Source of the DNA: Rhizobium giardinii bv. giardinii H152
Lineage (GTDB): Bacteria > Pseudomonadota > Alphaproteobacteria > Rhizobiales > Rhizobiaceae
Assembly (NCBI RefSeq): GCF_000379605.1
Contig: NZ_KB902591.1
Coordinates: 111,918 to 175,917 of the forward strand
Length of the DNA stretch: 64,000 nucleotides
Direction: 5' to 3'
Made by a program: the position numbers and the translations under genes. The notes under the pieces were generated by a model. That model was not told the DNA's origin. It saw only the letters and a list, made by a program, of their open reading frames with translations, and did no database searches. Shown here one piece after another: positions 36,791-47,427 of this stretch (position 1 is its first letter; every line of letters begins with the position of its first letter).

Positions 36791-36914
36791 ATGGTCGGCA
36801 TCCTTTTTTGACTTGTGCATGGCCCGCCATCCTTTTAGCCGCGCTGGGTTTTTTTGACAAATCCGGCGTGGAGCATGAATTGCTTCCTGGCTTTGGCCCG
36901 CTATAGTCCGGCGC

Positions 36915-38378
36915 ATGATCGATATGCTCATCACCTATTGGCCGCATGTCCTGGCGGTGCTGTCCGTCATTCTTGGCGTACCGGCGGCCATTCATGCAAC
37001 GATGACCAAGGAGGAGGTACGTTCCGCGCTCGGCTGGGTCGGCATAATCCTTTTGTCTCCGATACTCGGCGCCCTGGTCTATGCGATCGCCGGCATTAAC
37101 CGGATTCGCCGCTCGTCGATCGAGCAGCAGAGGTCGCAGTTCCGCGAGCGCGGGCCGGACGTGATGGGTGAATTCGACGTCTCCAGCGCGGCAGTCTCCG
37201 ACCGGTTCGGTCAGCGATTCGCTGCGATGAAGATGCTAGGCGACCGAGTCAGCCGTCATCGCCTCTGCAGCGGAAACAGCATCACGATCCTTGAAGGCGG
37301 GGATGCCGCCTATGCGGCAATGCTGGAGCAGATCGAAAAAGCCAGCCGGTCCATTCTGCTCGAAACCTATATTTTCGATCGTGACGACATCGGTCTGCGT
37401 TTTGCCGATGCGTTGATCGCCGCCGCCCAGCGCGGCGTCGAGGTCAGGGTTCTGATTGATGCAGTCGGAGCGCGGTACTCGGTACCGAGCGTCGTCGGGC
37501 ATCTTGAGGCCGGTGGTGTGACGGTCAGGGTCTTCAACGGGAACATTATCATGGGGCTGCGGTTGCCCTACGCCAACCTGCGCACCCACCGGAAAATCCT
37601 GATCGTGGACGGTGAGGCTGCGTTTACCGGCGGCATGAACATCAGGGCCGGGTTCACGTCGGAGTTCGCTGGCGACGCTCAGGCGCGCGACACGCATTTC
37701 CGTGTTGCAGGTCCAGTCGTTGCCGATCTCTTTCAGGTGGCCGCGGAGGACTGGTACTTTGCCAGCAAAGAATCGCTACAGGGCGAGAAATGGCGCATCG
37801 AGCTGCCGGCGCAGAATCAGGGCAAGCCTTCGGTACTGATGCGCGCCGTGCCCTCCGGACCGGACAGGGCCAATGAATCCAACCACAAGATGATGATGGG
37901 TGCGTTTTCCGTTGCCAGGCGCAATATCCGCATCATGTCACCCTATTTCCTGCCGGACAGGGAATTGATCAGCGCCCTTGTCACGGCGGCGATGCGCGGC
38001 GTCGAGGTGGATGTCATCGTGCCTGCGGTCAATAATCTGGTGCTCGTCGACCGGGCGATGACGGCGCAATTCGACCAGGCGCTGAAGGGCGGATGCCGCG
38101 TCTGGCGGTCCAGGGGCGTCTTCAACCATTCCAAGCTGATGACGGTCGATGACCGCTGGGCCTATGTCGGCTCGTCCAATCTCGATCCGCGTTCGCTGCG
38201 GTTGAATTTCGAGATCGACCTGGAGGTACTCGATGCGGGTTTTGCCGGCGCGGTCGGGCAGCGCATACAGACGGCGCTGAGGGAGGCTCAGTCGGTGACG
38301 CTGGACGACCTGAGCGCAAAGCCGTTTTTGACCCGTCTTATCAACAAGATATTCTGGCTGGGCTCACCCTATCTGTGA
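36915..38378 (+). CDS. cls: Cardiolipin synthase (phospholipase D superfamily)
   Basis: Condenses phosphatidylglycerols to cardiolipin in the inner membrane. 487 residues: two N-terminal membrane helices ([31 protein letters not shown]), then two PLD domains with HKD motifs [18 protein letters not shown] (near residue 226) and [18 protein letters not shown] (near 406). The length and layout match ClsA-type enzymes. It is convergent with erpA, 13 bases apart, with no obvious terminator. Confidence 0.93.
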   Translation: MIDMLITYWPHVLAVLSVILGVPAAIHATMTKEEVRSALGWVGIILLSPILGALVYAIAGINRIRRSSIEQQRSQFRERGPDVMGEFDVSSAAVSDRFGQRFAAMKMLGDRVSRHRLCSGNSITILEGGDAAYAAMLEQIEKASRSILLETYIFDRDDIGLRFADALIAAAQRGVEVRVLIDAVGARYSVPSVVGHLEAGGVTVRVFNGNIIMGLRLPYANLRTHRKILIVDGEAAFTGGMNIRAGFTSEFAGDAQARDTHFRVAGPVVADLFQVAAEDWYFASKESLQGEKWRIELPAQNQGKPSVLMRAVPSGPDRANESNHKMMMGAFSVARRNIRIMSPYFLPDRELISALVTAAMRGVEVDVIVPAVNNLVLVDRAMTAQFDQALKGGCRVWRSRGVFNHSKLMTVDDRWAYVGSSNLDPRSLRLNFEIDLEVLDAGFAGAVGQRIQTALREAQSVTLDDLSAKPFLTRLINKIFWLGSPYL

Positions 38379-38391
38379 AGCTGGTGCGGCT

Positions 38392-38724
38392 TCAGACCGA
38401 GAAACTGGTGCCGCATCCGCAGCTTGCAACTGCATTCGGGTTCTTGATCTGAAAAGACTGGCCAAGCAGATTGTCGATGAAGTCGATTTCGGCGCCGTTC
38501 ATATAGACAAGCGACAGGCTGTCGATCAGCACTTTCGCGTCGCCCTTCTCGAGCACGAGGTCGTCGGCGTCGGCGTCGCTGACCAGATCGAACTTGTAGG
38601 AAAAGCCGGAGCAGCCGCCGCCCTCGACGGAGACGCGCATGGCTTTCTTTTCGGCGTCGGATTTCAGGATGACGCCGATGCGTTTTGCCGCCGAGTCCGA
38701 AAGGGTCACAGTTTCTGCTGTCAT
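38392..38724 (-). CDS. erpA: A-type iron-sulfur cluster carrier ErpA (HesB/IscA family)
   Basis: A 110-residue scaffold/carrier that delivers Fe-S clusters to apoproteins. Three conserved cysteines are seen: Cys38 in EGGGCSGF and Cys102/Cys104 in [11 protein letters not shown]. In the absence of isc/suf neighbours, ErpA is the likeliest subgroup, and this position beside dgt is common in Rhizobiales. Divergent from dgt. Confidence 0.9.
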   Translation of the reverse strand: MTAETVTLSDSAAKRIGVILKSDAEKKAMRVSVEGGGCSGFSYKFDLVSDADADDLVLEKGDAKVLIDSLSLVYMNGAEIDFIDNLLGQSFQIKNPNAVASCGCGTSFSV

Positions 38725-38934
38725 ATCTACCTCCTGCCGGGGTCAAGAACCGGAGAGATTCGCTGTTTACGCCCGTCCGCCGTATTATATCGCCGGACGG
38801 CAATGTGGTCCACGCATGCAGCAAAGCCTTGTTTTCGTTCAAGCTCAGGAGCGACCGTCACTCGGCGCTTTCCTGCAACGCGCACTATAGGTATGAAGGC
38901 TTTGGTACCGCGTCAATGGGATGCAGAGTGGGAA

Positions 38935-40152
38935 ATGACATTGGACAGACATGCGCTTGGTTTCGGTTCCGGTGAACGCGCGATTTTCGCCTCCGATCCG
39001 TGGGCGAGCAGGGGGCGGCTGTACCCGGAGACCGGCAGTCCGACGCGCTCCGATTTCCAGCGCGATCGTGACCGCATCGTCCATACGACGGCGTTCCGCC
39101 GGCTGAAACACAAGACCCAGGTTTTCATTGCCGCCGATGGCGATCATTATCGCACGCGACTCACCCACACGATCGAGGTGGCGCAGATCGCCCGTGCCCT
39201 GGCGCGGGCGCTGAAGCTGGATGAGGACCTCGCAGAAGGCGTCGCCCTCGTCCACGATTTCGGCCATACGCCGTTCGGTCATACGGGCGAGGACGCTCTG
39301 CACGAAATGTTGAAGCCCTACGGCGGCTTCGACCACAATGCGCAGTCCCTGCGGATCGTCACCAAGCTCGAGCGCCGCTATGCAGAGTTCGACGGCCTCA
39401 ATCTGACCTGGGAGAGCCTGGAAGGCCTCGTCAAGCATAACGGGCCGCTGATCGCCCAGGACGGCGAGGGCACCCGCGGTCCCGTTCCTCAGCCGATCCT
39501 TGATTATTGCGCCCTGCATGATCTGGAACTGGCGAGTTTCGCCAGTCTGGAGGCGCAGGTGGCGGCGATCGCCGACGACATTGCCTATAACACCCACGAC
39601 ATCGATGACGGATTGCGATCCGGCTACCTGACATTCGAGATGCTCGAGGAAATTCCCTTCCTTGCGGGCCTGATGCAGGAGGTCGGTGGCCGCTATCCTG
39701 GGCTGGAGGCGAGCCGCTTCACCCATGAGATCATGCGCCGGCAGATCACCGCGATGGTGGAGGATGTGATCACCGTTGCACAGCAGGGTCTCAAGGAGGT
39801 GCGACCGCAAAGCGCGGCGGATATCCGCAACGCCGGCAGGGTGATCGCCACCTTTTCGGAAGCGATGCTTAAGACGGACCAGCAGATCAAGAAGATGCTG
39901 ATGACGAGGATATATCGTCATCCCGACGTCATGCGCGTGCGCGCCAATGCGGCTGCGATCGTCGCCGATCTCTATCATGCCTTCATGGCCGATCCGCAAC
40001 AGATGCAGAAGCACTACTGGATCGACCAGATCGCCGGCATGGCCGAGCCGGCCAAGGCCCGGCACGTCGGCGATTATATCGCCGGCATGACCGACACCTA
40101 TGCGATTGCCGTACACAAGCGCTTGTTTGACCATACCCCTGAATTGCGGTAG
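38935..40152 (+). CDS. dgt: Deoxyguanosinetriphosphate triphosphohydrolase-like protein
   Basis: HD-domain dNTP triphosphohydrolase, 405 residues, releasing triphosphate from dNTPs; probable role in dNTP pool control. Seen: [24 protein letters not shown], the first metal His in [14 protein letters not shown], and the HD motif [14 protein letters not shown]. The ATG at 38935 is chosen by the conserved N-terminus; an ATG at 38893 is an alternative. The alphaproteobacterial type 2 form is shorter than E. coli Dgt. argS follows after 99 bases. Confidence 0.93.
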   Translation: MTLDRHALGFGSGERAIFASDPWASRGRLYPETGSPTRSDFQRDRDRIVHTTAFRRLKHKTQVFIAADGDHYRTRLTHTIEVAQIARALARALKLDEDLAEGVALVHDFGHTPFGHTGEDALHEMLKPYGGFDHNAQSLRIVTKLERRYAEFDGLNLTWESLEGLVKHNGPLIAQDGEGTRGPVPQPILDYCALHDLELASFASLEAQVAAIADDIAYNTHDIDDGLRSGYLTFEMLEEIPFLAGLMQEVGGRYPGLEASRFTHEIMRRQITAMVEDVITVAQQGLKEVRPQSAADIRNAGRVIATFSEAMLKTDQQIKKMLMTRIYRHPDVMRVRANAAAIVADLYHAFMADPQQMQKHYWIDQIAGMAEPAKARHVGDYIAGMTDTYAIAVHKRLFDHTPELR

Positions 40153-40251
40153 TCACCGCGCCGGTTGATGGCGGCGATCGGGCTGCCGCACTGCCACTGA
40201 ACGATAACAACGCGGTCTCGCAGCCAAAGGCGAGCAGAGCGGATGGATGAC

Positions 40252-42012
40252 ATGAACCTTTTCACAGACTTCCAATCAAGAATTAAAAACGTTCTGGAAA
40301 CGATTGATATCGTGCGTGAAAAGAGATCCGAACTCGATTTCGGACGTGTCAGTGTCGAATCGCCGCGCGATGCCAGTCATGGCGATGTGGCGACCAACGC
40401 CGCGATGGTGCTGGCCAAGCCGCTCGGCACCAATCCCCGCGCGCTCGCCGACCAGATCGTCGCGAAGCTGAAAGAGGATCCGGAAGTCGCCGACGTCTCG
40501 GTGGCTGGTCCCGGCTTCATCAATGTCAAGCTCTCGGTTGCCTATTGGCAGAACCTGCTGGCGATCATGATCGCCGATGGCACCGGTTTCGGCAAGAGCG
40601 CCGTCGGCGCCGGACGCAAGGTCAATGTCGAATATGTCTCGGCCAATCCGACCGGTCCGATGCATGTCGGCCATTGCCGCGGAGCCGTCGTCGGAGACGC
40701 GCTCGCCAACCTGCTGGAGTTCGCCGGTTACGAGGTGACCAAGGAATATTACATCAACGATGCCGGCTCGCAGATCGACACGCTCGCCCGGTCCGCTTTC
40801 CTGCGGTACCGCGAAGCGCTGGGTGAAAAGATCGGCGAGATCCCGACGGGTCTCTATCCGGGTGACTACCTCGTTCCGGTCGGCCAGGCGCTGGCGGATG
40901 AATTTGGCACCAGCCTGCGGATCATGCCGGAAGACAAGTGGATGCCGCTCGTCAAGGACCGGACGATCGACGCGATGATGGTGATGATCCGCGAGGATCT
41001 CGCCGCGCTCAACGTCCATCACGATGTCTTCTTTTCCGAGCGGACGCTGCATGCCAACGGTGCCGGTCCGATCCGCAACGCCATCAATGACCTGACCTTC
41101 AAGGGCCATGTCTACAAGGGTGCGCTGCCGCCGCCGAAGGGGCAGGTGCCGGAGGACTGGGAAGACCGCGAGCAGACCTTGTTCCGCTCGACGGAGGTCG
41201 GTGACGACATCGACCGGCCGCTGATCAAGTCGGACGGTTCCTATACTTACTTTGCCGCTGACGTTGCCTATTTCAAGGACAAGTTCGATCGCGGCTTCAA
41301 CGAGATGATCTACGTGCTAGGCGCCGATCACGGTGGATACGTCAAGCGGCTTGAAGCCCTGGCGCGCGCCGTCTCGGGCGGAACAGCGAAGCTGACCGTG
41401 CTTCTCTGCCAACTCGTCAAGCTCTATCGCGATGGCGAGCCGGTGAAGATGTCCAAGCGTTCCGGCGATTTCGTCACGCTTCGGGATGTCGTCGAGGAAG
41501 TCGGGCGCGATTCCGTGCGGTTCATGATGATCTACCGCAAGAGTTCCGAACCGCTCGACTTCGACTTTGCCAAGGTGACAGAACAGTCGAAGGATAATCC
41601 GGTCTTCTACGTGCAGTATGCGCATGCACGCTGCATGTCGGTCTTTCGCCAGGCGGCCGAAGCACTTCCGGGGGTTGATTTCGAGGCGCTCGATCTGGCC
41701 GGTGCCGTTGCCGGCAATATCACTGATTCGAATGAACTCCAGCTCGTCGCCAAGCTCGCAGAATATCCGCGTGTCATCGAGGCAGCGGCACTGTCTCAGG
41801 AGCCGCACAGGATCGCGTTTTACCTCTACGATCTTGCCAGCGCCTTCCACGGACACTGGAATAAAGGTAAAGAATCTCCGGAATTACGTTTTGTTAACGA
41901 TAAGAACAGAGAATTGACCATTGCCAGACTTGGGCTGGTGCGTGCCGTTGCCTCCGTTTTGAAGTCGGGCCTGTCGATTACAGGTACCGCTGCCCCGGAC
42001 GAGATGCGATAG
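40252..42012 (+). CDS. argS: Arginyl-tRNA synthetase
   Basis: Class I synthetase for tRNA-Arg, 586 residues from the ATG at 40252 ([11 protein letters not shown]); an ATG at 40243 is 3 codons upstream. Seen: N-terminal Add-1 domain, HIGH motif as HVGH ([16 protein letters not shown]), [12 protein letters not shown] in place of KMSKS, and the DALR anticodon-binding domain ([10 protein letters not shown]). The SPOR-domain gene follows 63 bases downstream. Confidence 0.97.
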   Translation: MNLFTDFQSRIKNVLETIDIVREKRSELDFGRVSVESPRDASHGDVATNAAMVLAKPLGTNPRALADQIVAKLKEDPEVADVSVAGPGFINVKLSVAYWQNLLAIMIADGTGFGKSAVGAGRKVNVEYVSANPTGPMHVGHCRGAVVGDALANLLEFAGYEVTKEYYINDAGSQIDTLARSAFLRYREALGEKIGEIPTGLYPGDYLVPVGQALADEFGTSLRIMPEDKWMPLVKDRTIDAMMVMIREDLAALNVHHDVFFSERTLHANGAGPIRNAINDLTFKGHVYKGALPPPKGQVPEDWEDREQTLFRSTEVGDDIDRPLIKSDGSYTYFAADVAYFKDKFDRGFNEMIYVLGADHGGYVKRLEALARAVSGGTAKLTVLLCQLVKLYRDGEPVKMSKRSGDFVTLRDVVEEVGRDSVRFMMIYRKSSEPLDFDFAKVTEQSKDNPVFYVQYAHARCMSVFRQAAEALPGVDFEALDLAGAVAGNITDSNELQLVAKLAEYPRVIEAAALSQEPHRIAFYLYDLASAFHGHWNKGKESPELRFVNDKNRELTIARLGLVRAVASVLKSGLSITGTAAPDEMR

Positions 42013-42075
42013 TAATGTCACCATTTCCCCACAAAGCACTGGCAAAAACTGGCTAGTAAGTTGTGAGTGGAGCGC

Positions 42076-45051
42076 ATGGCAGACAAACAATTGGCACGAA
42101 GCGGGACTGCGGAATTCGACGTCTTGTCGGATGACGATCCTTTGGCAGAGTTGGCCCGCATTGTCGGCTATGACAATCGGCCCGCAGTTCAGCAGTTGCA
42201 GGAACTCGAAAGACATCGCGAAGCGGTCCGTCTCGAGCCTGCATTCGATCTGGAGGACGAGCTGCTCCGCGAGTTCGACATCTACGATGCGCCGCAACGC
42301 GGACCGTCGATGGATGCGCCGGAGCCGGTCAGTGCCGAGGATCATGTTGCTTTCGCGCCGCCTCCCGAAGAACGCGATGTCGCTCCAGCCACTGCCGCAG
42401 AGCCGGAATTCGTTGCTTACGAGCCGGAAGGTTTTTTCCCGGAAGTTGAGGCCGATGTCGCTGCATCCTCCGCGGAGATAGCGCCGCTCGCTGCAGAAGA
42501 TCCCGTTTTTGCAGAGCCGGACGTTGCGGTTGCAACCGTAGACGAAGAGCCGGTTGCCGATCACTGGGCCTCCCAGCCGGAGCCCGTTTCGGCTGAGGTG
42601 GAGAGCGCCTGGTCGGTTGATTCCTACAACGAGCCGGCATTTGACGCGCTGGATCTCGAGCGCGAGCTCGAGCTGTCCATCGGCTATGACATTGCCGAAG
42701 CGCCTGCGATAGAAATGGCCCCGGCGCAGGCTCAGCATTTCGAGCCTGAATTGAATACTCCTGTTGACGTCGAGGCGGAGGAGCCGGCCGAACCGGATGT
42801 GGTTCCCATGGCTGCGGTTGAAGAGCCTGTTTCTCTTCAGTCCGTTGAGGATGTCTATGCTGGCGCCGACCAAGCCGCAGTGGCGGTTGAGCCGAGCGAG
42901 ACGCAGGACAATCTTGTCGAATGGCAGCCGGAAACGGTAGTGGCGCTGAAGTCGGACGAAGTGACGTCCGCGTCCGATGCGCATGACCTCGATGCCTTGC
43001 TGACCGATATCGAACGGTTTCCTGTTCCCCCCAAGGCCGCGGTAAAACTGGCAACCCCGGCGGATGCTGCGCGAAAAGTCAATTATCCGTTCACGCCGAC
43101 ATTCAGTCGCGCTACTCCGGTTGCCTCCAATGGCGGAGTTCTGTCGCAGAAGGCCTTTGCGACCCCGCTTCCGGCGACAGCCGTGCCGGTAAGCGTAACG
43201 GTCACCGAAACCGCGTATCAGCCAACCGAAACGCCCGTCGAGCCGGTGGTGGTCGAGGCAGCGCCTTCGCTGAAGACGCCCGCCGATCCGGACCCGGATT
43301 TCGATCTCGACACATTTGAACTCGATCTTTCCGGCATCGATCTCGATATCGATCCCTCGGAGTTCGAGACCGCGTCCCACGGGCCCACTCTCGCTCCGGC
43401 CACGGCGCTTGCAGAAGAGCCCGTTGCGGCTGCGCCCTTCGAGGAAGCGCCGCAGGATGAAGAGCCTGTGCGCGAAGAGCCTGAAAGTGTCTTGCCCTTC
43501 GATCCCTCGATGATTGCCGAGACGGAAGAAAACGTGACGGCGATCGCCGATCTGAACGTACCGCAATTGCCGACCGTCGAGCAGGAGCGTCCGGTGGTCC
43601 ATCAGCCGGATTACGACCTCGATATCGACGCTGAAATGGCGCAGCTGTTCGGAGCGCCTGGCCGTACCAACGTTGGCGCGAACAGGGGCGCTGATAGAGA
43701 ACTGGGTTTCGGTTCCGTGCCGCATGCAATTTCCCAGGCGCAGCCCGCCACCGGCAGTGCGGCCGCCGAGGATGATTTCGACGAGTTCGAAAAGGCCATG
43801 GAAGAGGATTTCCGGCTGTCGCTGAGCCAGCGGCGGGAAGCCGACCCATCTTCGGATCGCCTGGCTGTCGGCTCAGGCTACGCGGCCAATAGCGACTTTG
43901 ACGAAGAGGGCAGCGGTTCCGGCAAGCGTCGCTTGATCCTGCTTGCAGCCGCCGTTACCGGTCTGGCGATCTTCGGTGGCGTCGGTGTCTACGCCTTCAT
44001 GGGCGGCAACGGTTCGATGCTGTCGGGCGGAGAGCCGAAAATTATCCTGGCGGACAAGTCGCCAGTGAAGGTCGTGCCGGTCGAAAAGGGTGGCAAGACC
44101 GTTCCCAACCAGGACAAGGCGGTCTACGACCGTGTTGCCGGTGCGCAGGACAGCACGCCGGAGCAGGGCACGCTGGTATCCTCGACGGAGGATCCGGTCG
44201 ATGTCGTTCAGCGAACACTGACGCCGGAGAACCTGCCGCTGGAAGGTGCCGGCGACGAACTCCCGGGCGTAACACCAGCAGACGAGGACGGCGAGGAGCG
44301 GCTGTTGCCAGATGGCCAGGCCGCCGAGAACGCCGCGACCGAAGAGGAGAGCTCGCCCGCCGTATCGCCGCGCAAGGTTCGCACGATGATCGTCAAGCCG
44401 GATGGCACGCTGGTTGCCCGCGACGAGCCGGTTGCCCAGCCCGAAACGAAGGTTGCCGCAAACGAAACGCCGGCGAGTAAGGACGACCCGCAGGTCAATA
44501 TGGTCAAGACGACGACCGTCAGCCCCCAGGTGGAAACGGGTTCCACGCCGAAGGCCGTGCCCGCTGCCGACCAGGCTGCTGCGCCGGAGCAGAAGAGCGC
44601 TCTGGCGGATGCCGCTGCGGCGACCGTTGAAGAGACCGCGCCGGTTCGCACGATAAAGACGACGCCGGTTGCCGAGACCAATCCGGTTCCGCAGACGCGT
44701 CCGGTCGAGGAAAAGGAAAAGGTCGTTGACACCTTCAAGACCGAGCCGGTCGAAAAGGTTCAGCCGGCAGCCGAAGCAAAGCCGGTAGAAACAGCCTCTG
44801 TCGCGCCGGGCACCTATGTGATCCAGATCGCCTCGCTGCCCTCGGAAGCCGAAGCCCAGAAGTCCTACAAGACGCTATCCGGCAAGTTCGGCAGCGTCAT
44901 CGGCGGCAAGGGCGTCGATATCAAGAAGGCGGAGATTGCCGGCAAAGGCACCTATTTCCGGGTACGCATTCCGGCCGGCTCCAAGGCGGAGGCGAATTCC
45001 CTGTGCACGCGCTACAAGAGTGCCGGTGGCAGCTGCCTCGTGACGAAATAA
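42076..45051 (+). CDS. Large acidic membrane protein with C-terminal SPOR domain
   Basis: 991 residues. Residues 1 to about 610 are a low-complexity, Glu/Pro/Ala/Val-rich cytoplasmic region with recurring EEP and EPV steps and almost no Cys. One membrane helix follows near 618-640 (LILLAAAVTGLAIFGGVGVYAF), then about 270 Pro/Thr/Glu-rich periplasmic residues. The last 80 residues are a SPOR domain (YVIQIASLPSEAEAQKSYKTL), which binds denuded glycan strands at division sites. The ATG at 42076 is preferred over a GTG at 42067. It follows argS and would normally be next to nagZ, with which it shares a septal-wall theme. Precise function unknown. Confidence 0.88.
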   Translation: MADKQLARSGTAEFDVLSDDDPLAELARIVGYDNRPAVQQLQELERHREAVRLEPAFDLEDELLREFDIYDAPQRGPSMDAPEPVSAEDHVAFAPPPEERDVAPATAAEPEFVAYEPEGFFPEVEADVAASSAEIAPLAAEDPVFAEPDVAVATVDEEPVADHWASQPEPVSAEVESAWSVDSYNEPAFDALDLERELELSIGYDIAEAPAIEMAPAQAQHFEPELNTPVDVEAEEPAEPDVVPMAAVEEPVSLQSVEDVYAGADQAAVAVEPSETQDNLVEWQPETVVALKSDEVTSASDAHDLDALLTDIERFPVPPKAAVKLATPADAARKVNYPFTPTFSRATPVASNGGVLSQKAFATPLPATAVPVSVTVTETAYQPTETPVEPVVVEAAPSLKTPADPDPDFDLDTFELDLSGIDLDIDPSEFETASHGPTLAPATALAEEPVAAAPFEEAPQDEEPVREEPESVLPFDPSMIAETEENVTAIADLNVPQLPTVEQERPVVHQPDYDLDIDAEMAQLFGAPGRTNVGANRGADRELGFGSVPHAISQAQPATGSAAAEDDFDEFEKAMEEDFRLSLSQRREADPSSDRLAVGSGYAANSDFDEEGSGSGKRRLILLAAAVTGLAIFGGVGVYAFMGGNGSMLSGGEPKIILADKSPVKVVPVEKGGKTVPNQDKAVYDRVAGAQDSTPEQGTLVSSTEDPVDVVQRTLTPENLPLEGAGDELPGVTPADEDGEERLLPDGQAAENAATEEESSPAVSPRKVRTMIVKPDGTLVARDEPVAQPETKVAANETPASKDDPQVNMVKTTTVSPQVETGSTPKAVPAADQAAAPEQKSALADAAAATVEETAPVRTIKTTPVAETNPVPQTRPVEEKEKVVDTFKTEPVEKVQPAAEAKPVETASVAPGTYVIQIASLPSEAEAQKSYKTLSGKFGSVIGGKGVDIKKAEIAGKGTYFRVRIPAGSKAEANSLCTRYKSAGGSCLVTK

Positions 45052-45077
45052 TCCGGCAAGACCAAGAGATCAGCAAG

Positions 45078-45105
45078 AGGCGCGGCGAAACGGCCGCGCC
45101 TTTTT
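45078..45105 (+). terminator. Terminator after the SPOR-domain gene
   Basis: AGGCGCGGC (45078-45086) and GCCGCGCCT (45093-45101), a 9-bp GC-rich stem with a 6-base loop and five T. It marks the left edge of the accessory insertion. Confidence 0.93.
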
Positions 45106-45186
45106 CGCTTTCAAACGCAACTGCTCGCTGTGAATGACGGATTTATACGCATCCAGAAGGCCCCGCAGGCGGCAGCGGCGGAATAG

Positions 45187-45660
45187 TCAGAACCAGCGGC
45201 GAACCTCGGCCTTGTAGCGGCGGTAGTCGTCGCCGAATTTCGCTTCGAGATAGCGCTCCTCGCGGGCGATCACCTGCGTCTGGATCGCGATCAGCACCAA
45301 CGGGAGCAAGGCGAAGGCGATCGGCCCGTCGAAGCCGATCGCAAGGCCGGCATAGATAAGCGCCATGCCGAGATACATGGGATTGCGGGTCCACCGATAA
45401 GGACCGGTCGTTGCGATGAGGGTCGTTGGCTTCGACGGCGGAACGTTGGTGCCCAGCCGCCGGAACAGCCCCGCCGCCGCAAGCATCATCGCCGCGCCGG
45501 CAACGAACAGCAGCGCGCCCGTCGCGACCAGCAACCGCCAGTCGATGCCGAAAGAGCGCAGGGTGACGAACCGCTCCGCCGCCAGCCCCAACAGCAGCGC
45601 TCCCAGATAGACGACGGGCGGAGGGAAGCGCACACCCGCGCTGTCCGGTTCGACGGCCAT
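45187..45660 (-). CDS. Membrane methyltransferase of the isoprenylcysteine carboxyl methyltransferase/PEMT type
   Basis: A 157-residue protein with four hydrophobic segments and the ICMT/PEMT-like C-terminal signature TGPYRWTRNPMYLGMALIY followed by REERYLEAKFGDDYRRYK. Family members use SAM to methylate lipids, thiols or prenylcysteines at the membrane; bacterial substrates are mostly unknown. The ATG at 45660 follows AGGAG by 6 bases. It lies 17 bases behind the flavin oxidoreductase gene, so both should share the TetR-controlled leftward promoter. Part of the accessory block. Confidence 0.82.
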   Translation of the reverse strand: MAVEPDSAGVRFPPPVVYLGALLLGLAAERFVTLRSFGIDWRLLVATGALLFVAGAAMMLAAAGLFRRLGTNVPPSKPTTLIATTGPYRWTRNPMYLGMALIYAGLAIGFDGPIAFALLPLVLIAIQTQVIAREERYLEAKFGDDYRRYKAEVRRWF

Positions 45661-45677
45661 GCTCATCTCCTGTGCTC

Positions 45678-46571
45678 TCAAACCAGCATCGACTGCTGGG
45701 CGGAGATACCCGCCGTCGCGCCCTGCGATATTGCCGTGGTGACCGAGGCCATGGCTGGGTTTGCAAGATCGCCGGCGGCATAGATGCCGGGTATGCTGGT
45801 TTCGCGACGCTCGTCGACCTTGAGGGCGATGCCAAAGGGTGTATTGACCGTGGCGAGGCCCAGTGATTCATGCAGGCCTGCGGACGGCTTGTTGCGCGGA
45901 TGCGCGAACAAGATATCGACTGTGACATCGGGGGCGGTATCGAGCTTGACGGTGGCATTATGGCCCCTGTGACGGGCGATTTCGGTGATCCGGCCATCAA
46001 CGACAGGTATGTGGCGGCCCGCCAGATCGGCCCGGATATCGGGTGCAATGTCGTGACCATCTGCGAAGACCGTCAACGTGTCGGTCCAATCCTGGTACAG
46101 CCTGACATAATTGTGCGACGGCGGACCGGACCAGACAAGGCCCCAATGCTGAGTGGCGACTTCAAAGCCATCGCAATAGGGGCAGGGTACGATGGATGTG
46201 CCCCAGCTTTCGGCAAAGCCTGGAACAGCAGGCATCTGGTCGACGACGCCATAGCTCAGGATCAGGCGGCGCGCCCCGAGGCTTTCGCCATCGCCAGTGA
46301 GGACGGAGAAATCATCGATGGCGCCGGAGATGCTGTTGGCCCGGGCATTGACCAGCTTGACTGTGGGATAACGCGCCAGTTGCTGCCGCGCCTCGGCCAG
46401 GATGTCCAGCGGTGGCTTGTGATCGTGGCCGAGCAGACCATGCGAGTGGCCGGCGAAGCGATTGCGCGGCAGGCCGGTATCGAGAACCGTGACCTTGCGG
46501 CGGGCACGGCCGAGCTGAAGGGCGGCGGCGAGGCCGGCAAAGCTACCGCCGATGATGATGACGTTATCCAT
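45678..46571 (-). CDS. Thioredoxin-reductase-like NAD(P)/FAD oxidoreductase with CPYC redox motif
   Basis: 297 residues, two-nucleotide-fold flavoprotein. Seen: N-terminal FAD-binding IIIGGSFAGLAAALQL, redox-active cysteines Cys130 and Cys133 in VPCPYCDGFE, and the C-terminal FAD-binding block GIYAAGDLANP. The CPYC motif and length fit the branch of small TrxR-like enzymes that includes thiol oxidases acting on small molecules (GliT/HlmI type), rather than canonical thioredoxin reductase (CATC/CAVC). The substrate is unknown. First gene of a leftward pair, divergent from a TetR regulator. Confidence 0.87.
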   Translation of the reverse strand: MDNVIIIGGSFAGLAAALQLGRARRKVTVLDTGLPRNRFAGHSHGLLGHDHKPPLDILAEARQQLARYPTVKLVNARANSISGAIDDFSVLTGDGESLGARRLILSYGVVDQMPAVPGFAESWGTSIVPCPYCDGFEVATQHWGLVWSGPPSHNYVRLYQDWTDTLTVFADGHDIAPDIRADLAGRHIPVVDGRITEIARHRGHNATVKLDTAPDVTVDILFAHPRNKPSAGLHESLGLATVNTPFGIALKVDERRETSIPGIYAAGDLANPAMASVTTAISQGATAGISAQQSMLV

Positions 46572-46699
46572 AGTGATGCGCTCCGTGTTGCGGGTGGAGG
46601 GGCTGGGCTGTCCCTGGCGCGAAAGCGGCCGCAGGGAAACTTAATTTGGAGGACAGGGTAAAATCCAACCTTTGGCTTGCGTATTTGTGAAACTGCATG

Positions 46700-46725
46700 G
46701 TATCGTAATTCAAGAATTAGGATAC
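46700..46725. promoter_or_regulatory. Operator-like palindrome for the TetR regulator
   Basis: A 26-base inverted repeat: GTATC, one base, TAATTC, AA centre, GAATTA, one base, GATAC. All 11 bases of each arm pair except the single G positions. It lies 20 bases before the regulator's GTG start and inside the divergent promoter, the usual position of a TetR-family operator. Confidence 0.75.
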
Positions 46726-46731
46726 TGTCAA
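46702..46731 (-). promoter_or_regulatory. Leftward promoter of the oxidoreductase-methyltransferase pair
   Basis: On the minus strand TTGACA (46726-46731) is followed after 18 bases by TACGAT (46702-46707). The -35 is a perfect consensus. The operator palindrome fills the spacer and the -10, so regulator binding would block RNA polymerase. Transcription should begin near 46695, about 120 bases before the oxidoreductase ATG. Confidence 0.65.
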
Positions 46732-46745
46732 GGACTGGAATTGTC

Positions 46746-47393
46746 GTGACCGAAAACAGCCATGCCCGGCGCGGCCGGCCCCCCAACGAAGCGCTTGGCC
46801 AAACGATTATCGACGCAGCGTACGAACTCTTTGTGGAATTGGGTTTTCAAGCGACGACATTGGACAAGGTCGCCCAGCGGGCGAAGATATCCAAGCTCAG
46901 CATCTATCGTCACTTCGAGAACAAGGAGGCGCTGTTCAGCGCTGCCATCGCGGCCCACTGCCATCAGTTTGCACCACAGGCTCTTATTGAAGGCGTCGAC
47001 GGTCCGGCCGAAGATCAGCTCATGACGGTGGGATCATTCCTGCTTCGCACGCTGTTGAGCCCGGACGTCCGCAGTGTCGAAGCCATGGTCATGGCCGACA
47101 AGACGAATCAAAAGTCGTTAAGCAAGCTCCATTACAAAGCCGGCCCCGCCTATGTCATCGCCCAAATCGAGGCCCTGTTGCGCCAGTTGCACGCGAAGGC
47201 AGTTCTGAACGTGCCCGATCCTCTCCGGTCCGCCCGCTTGTTTGCCGCGCTTTTCAAAGGATCCGATCTTCTGATTATCGCACGCTTCGATGAGGCGAGA
47301 GCAGAGGACGATAACGAAATCGAATCCTATTGCCGGTCGGCCGTCGCCATGTTCATCGCCGCGCACGGTGGCAACGACCACGCGGGCGGATAG
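46746..47393 (+). CDS. TetR/AcrR family transcriptional regulator
   Basis: 215 residues from a GTG at 46746, with AAGGA upstream. Seen: N-terminal helix-turn-helix, IIDAAYELFVELGFQATTL then VAQRAKISKLSIYRHFENKEALF, followed by an all-helical ligand domain. A basic start (HARRGRPP) is common in this group. It probably represses the divergent oxidoreductase gene and itself through the 46700-46725 palindrome. The SAM methyltransferase gene begins 34 bases downstream and may be co-transcribed. The inducer is unknown. Confidence 0.92.
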   Translation: MTENSHARRGRPPNEALGQTIIDAAYELFVELGFQATTLDKVAQRAKISKLSIYRHFENKEALFSAAIAAHCHQFAPQALIEGVDGPAEDQLMTVGSFLLRTLLSPDVRSVEAMVMADKTNQKSLSKLHYKAGPAYVIAQIEALLRQLHAKAVLNVPDPLRSARLFAALFKGSDLLIIARFDEARAEDDNEIESYCRSAVAMFIAAHGGNDHAGG

Positions 47394-47427
47394 CCTAGTT
47401 AAGAACGGATCAGAACAAGGACATGGG

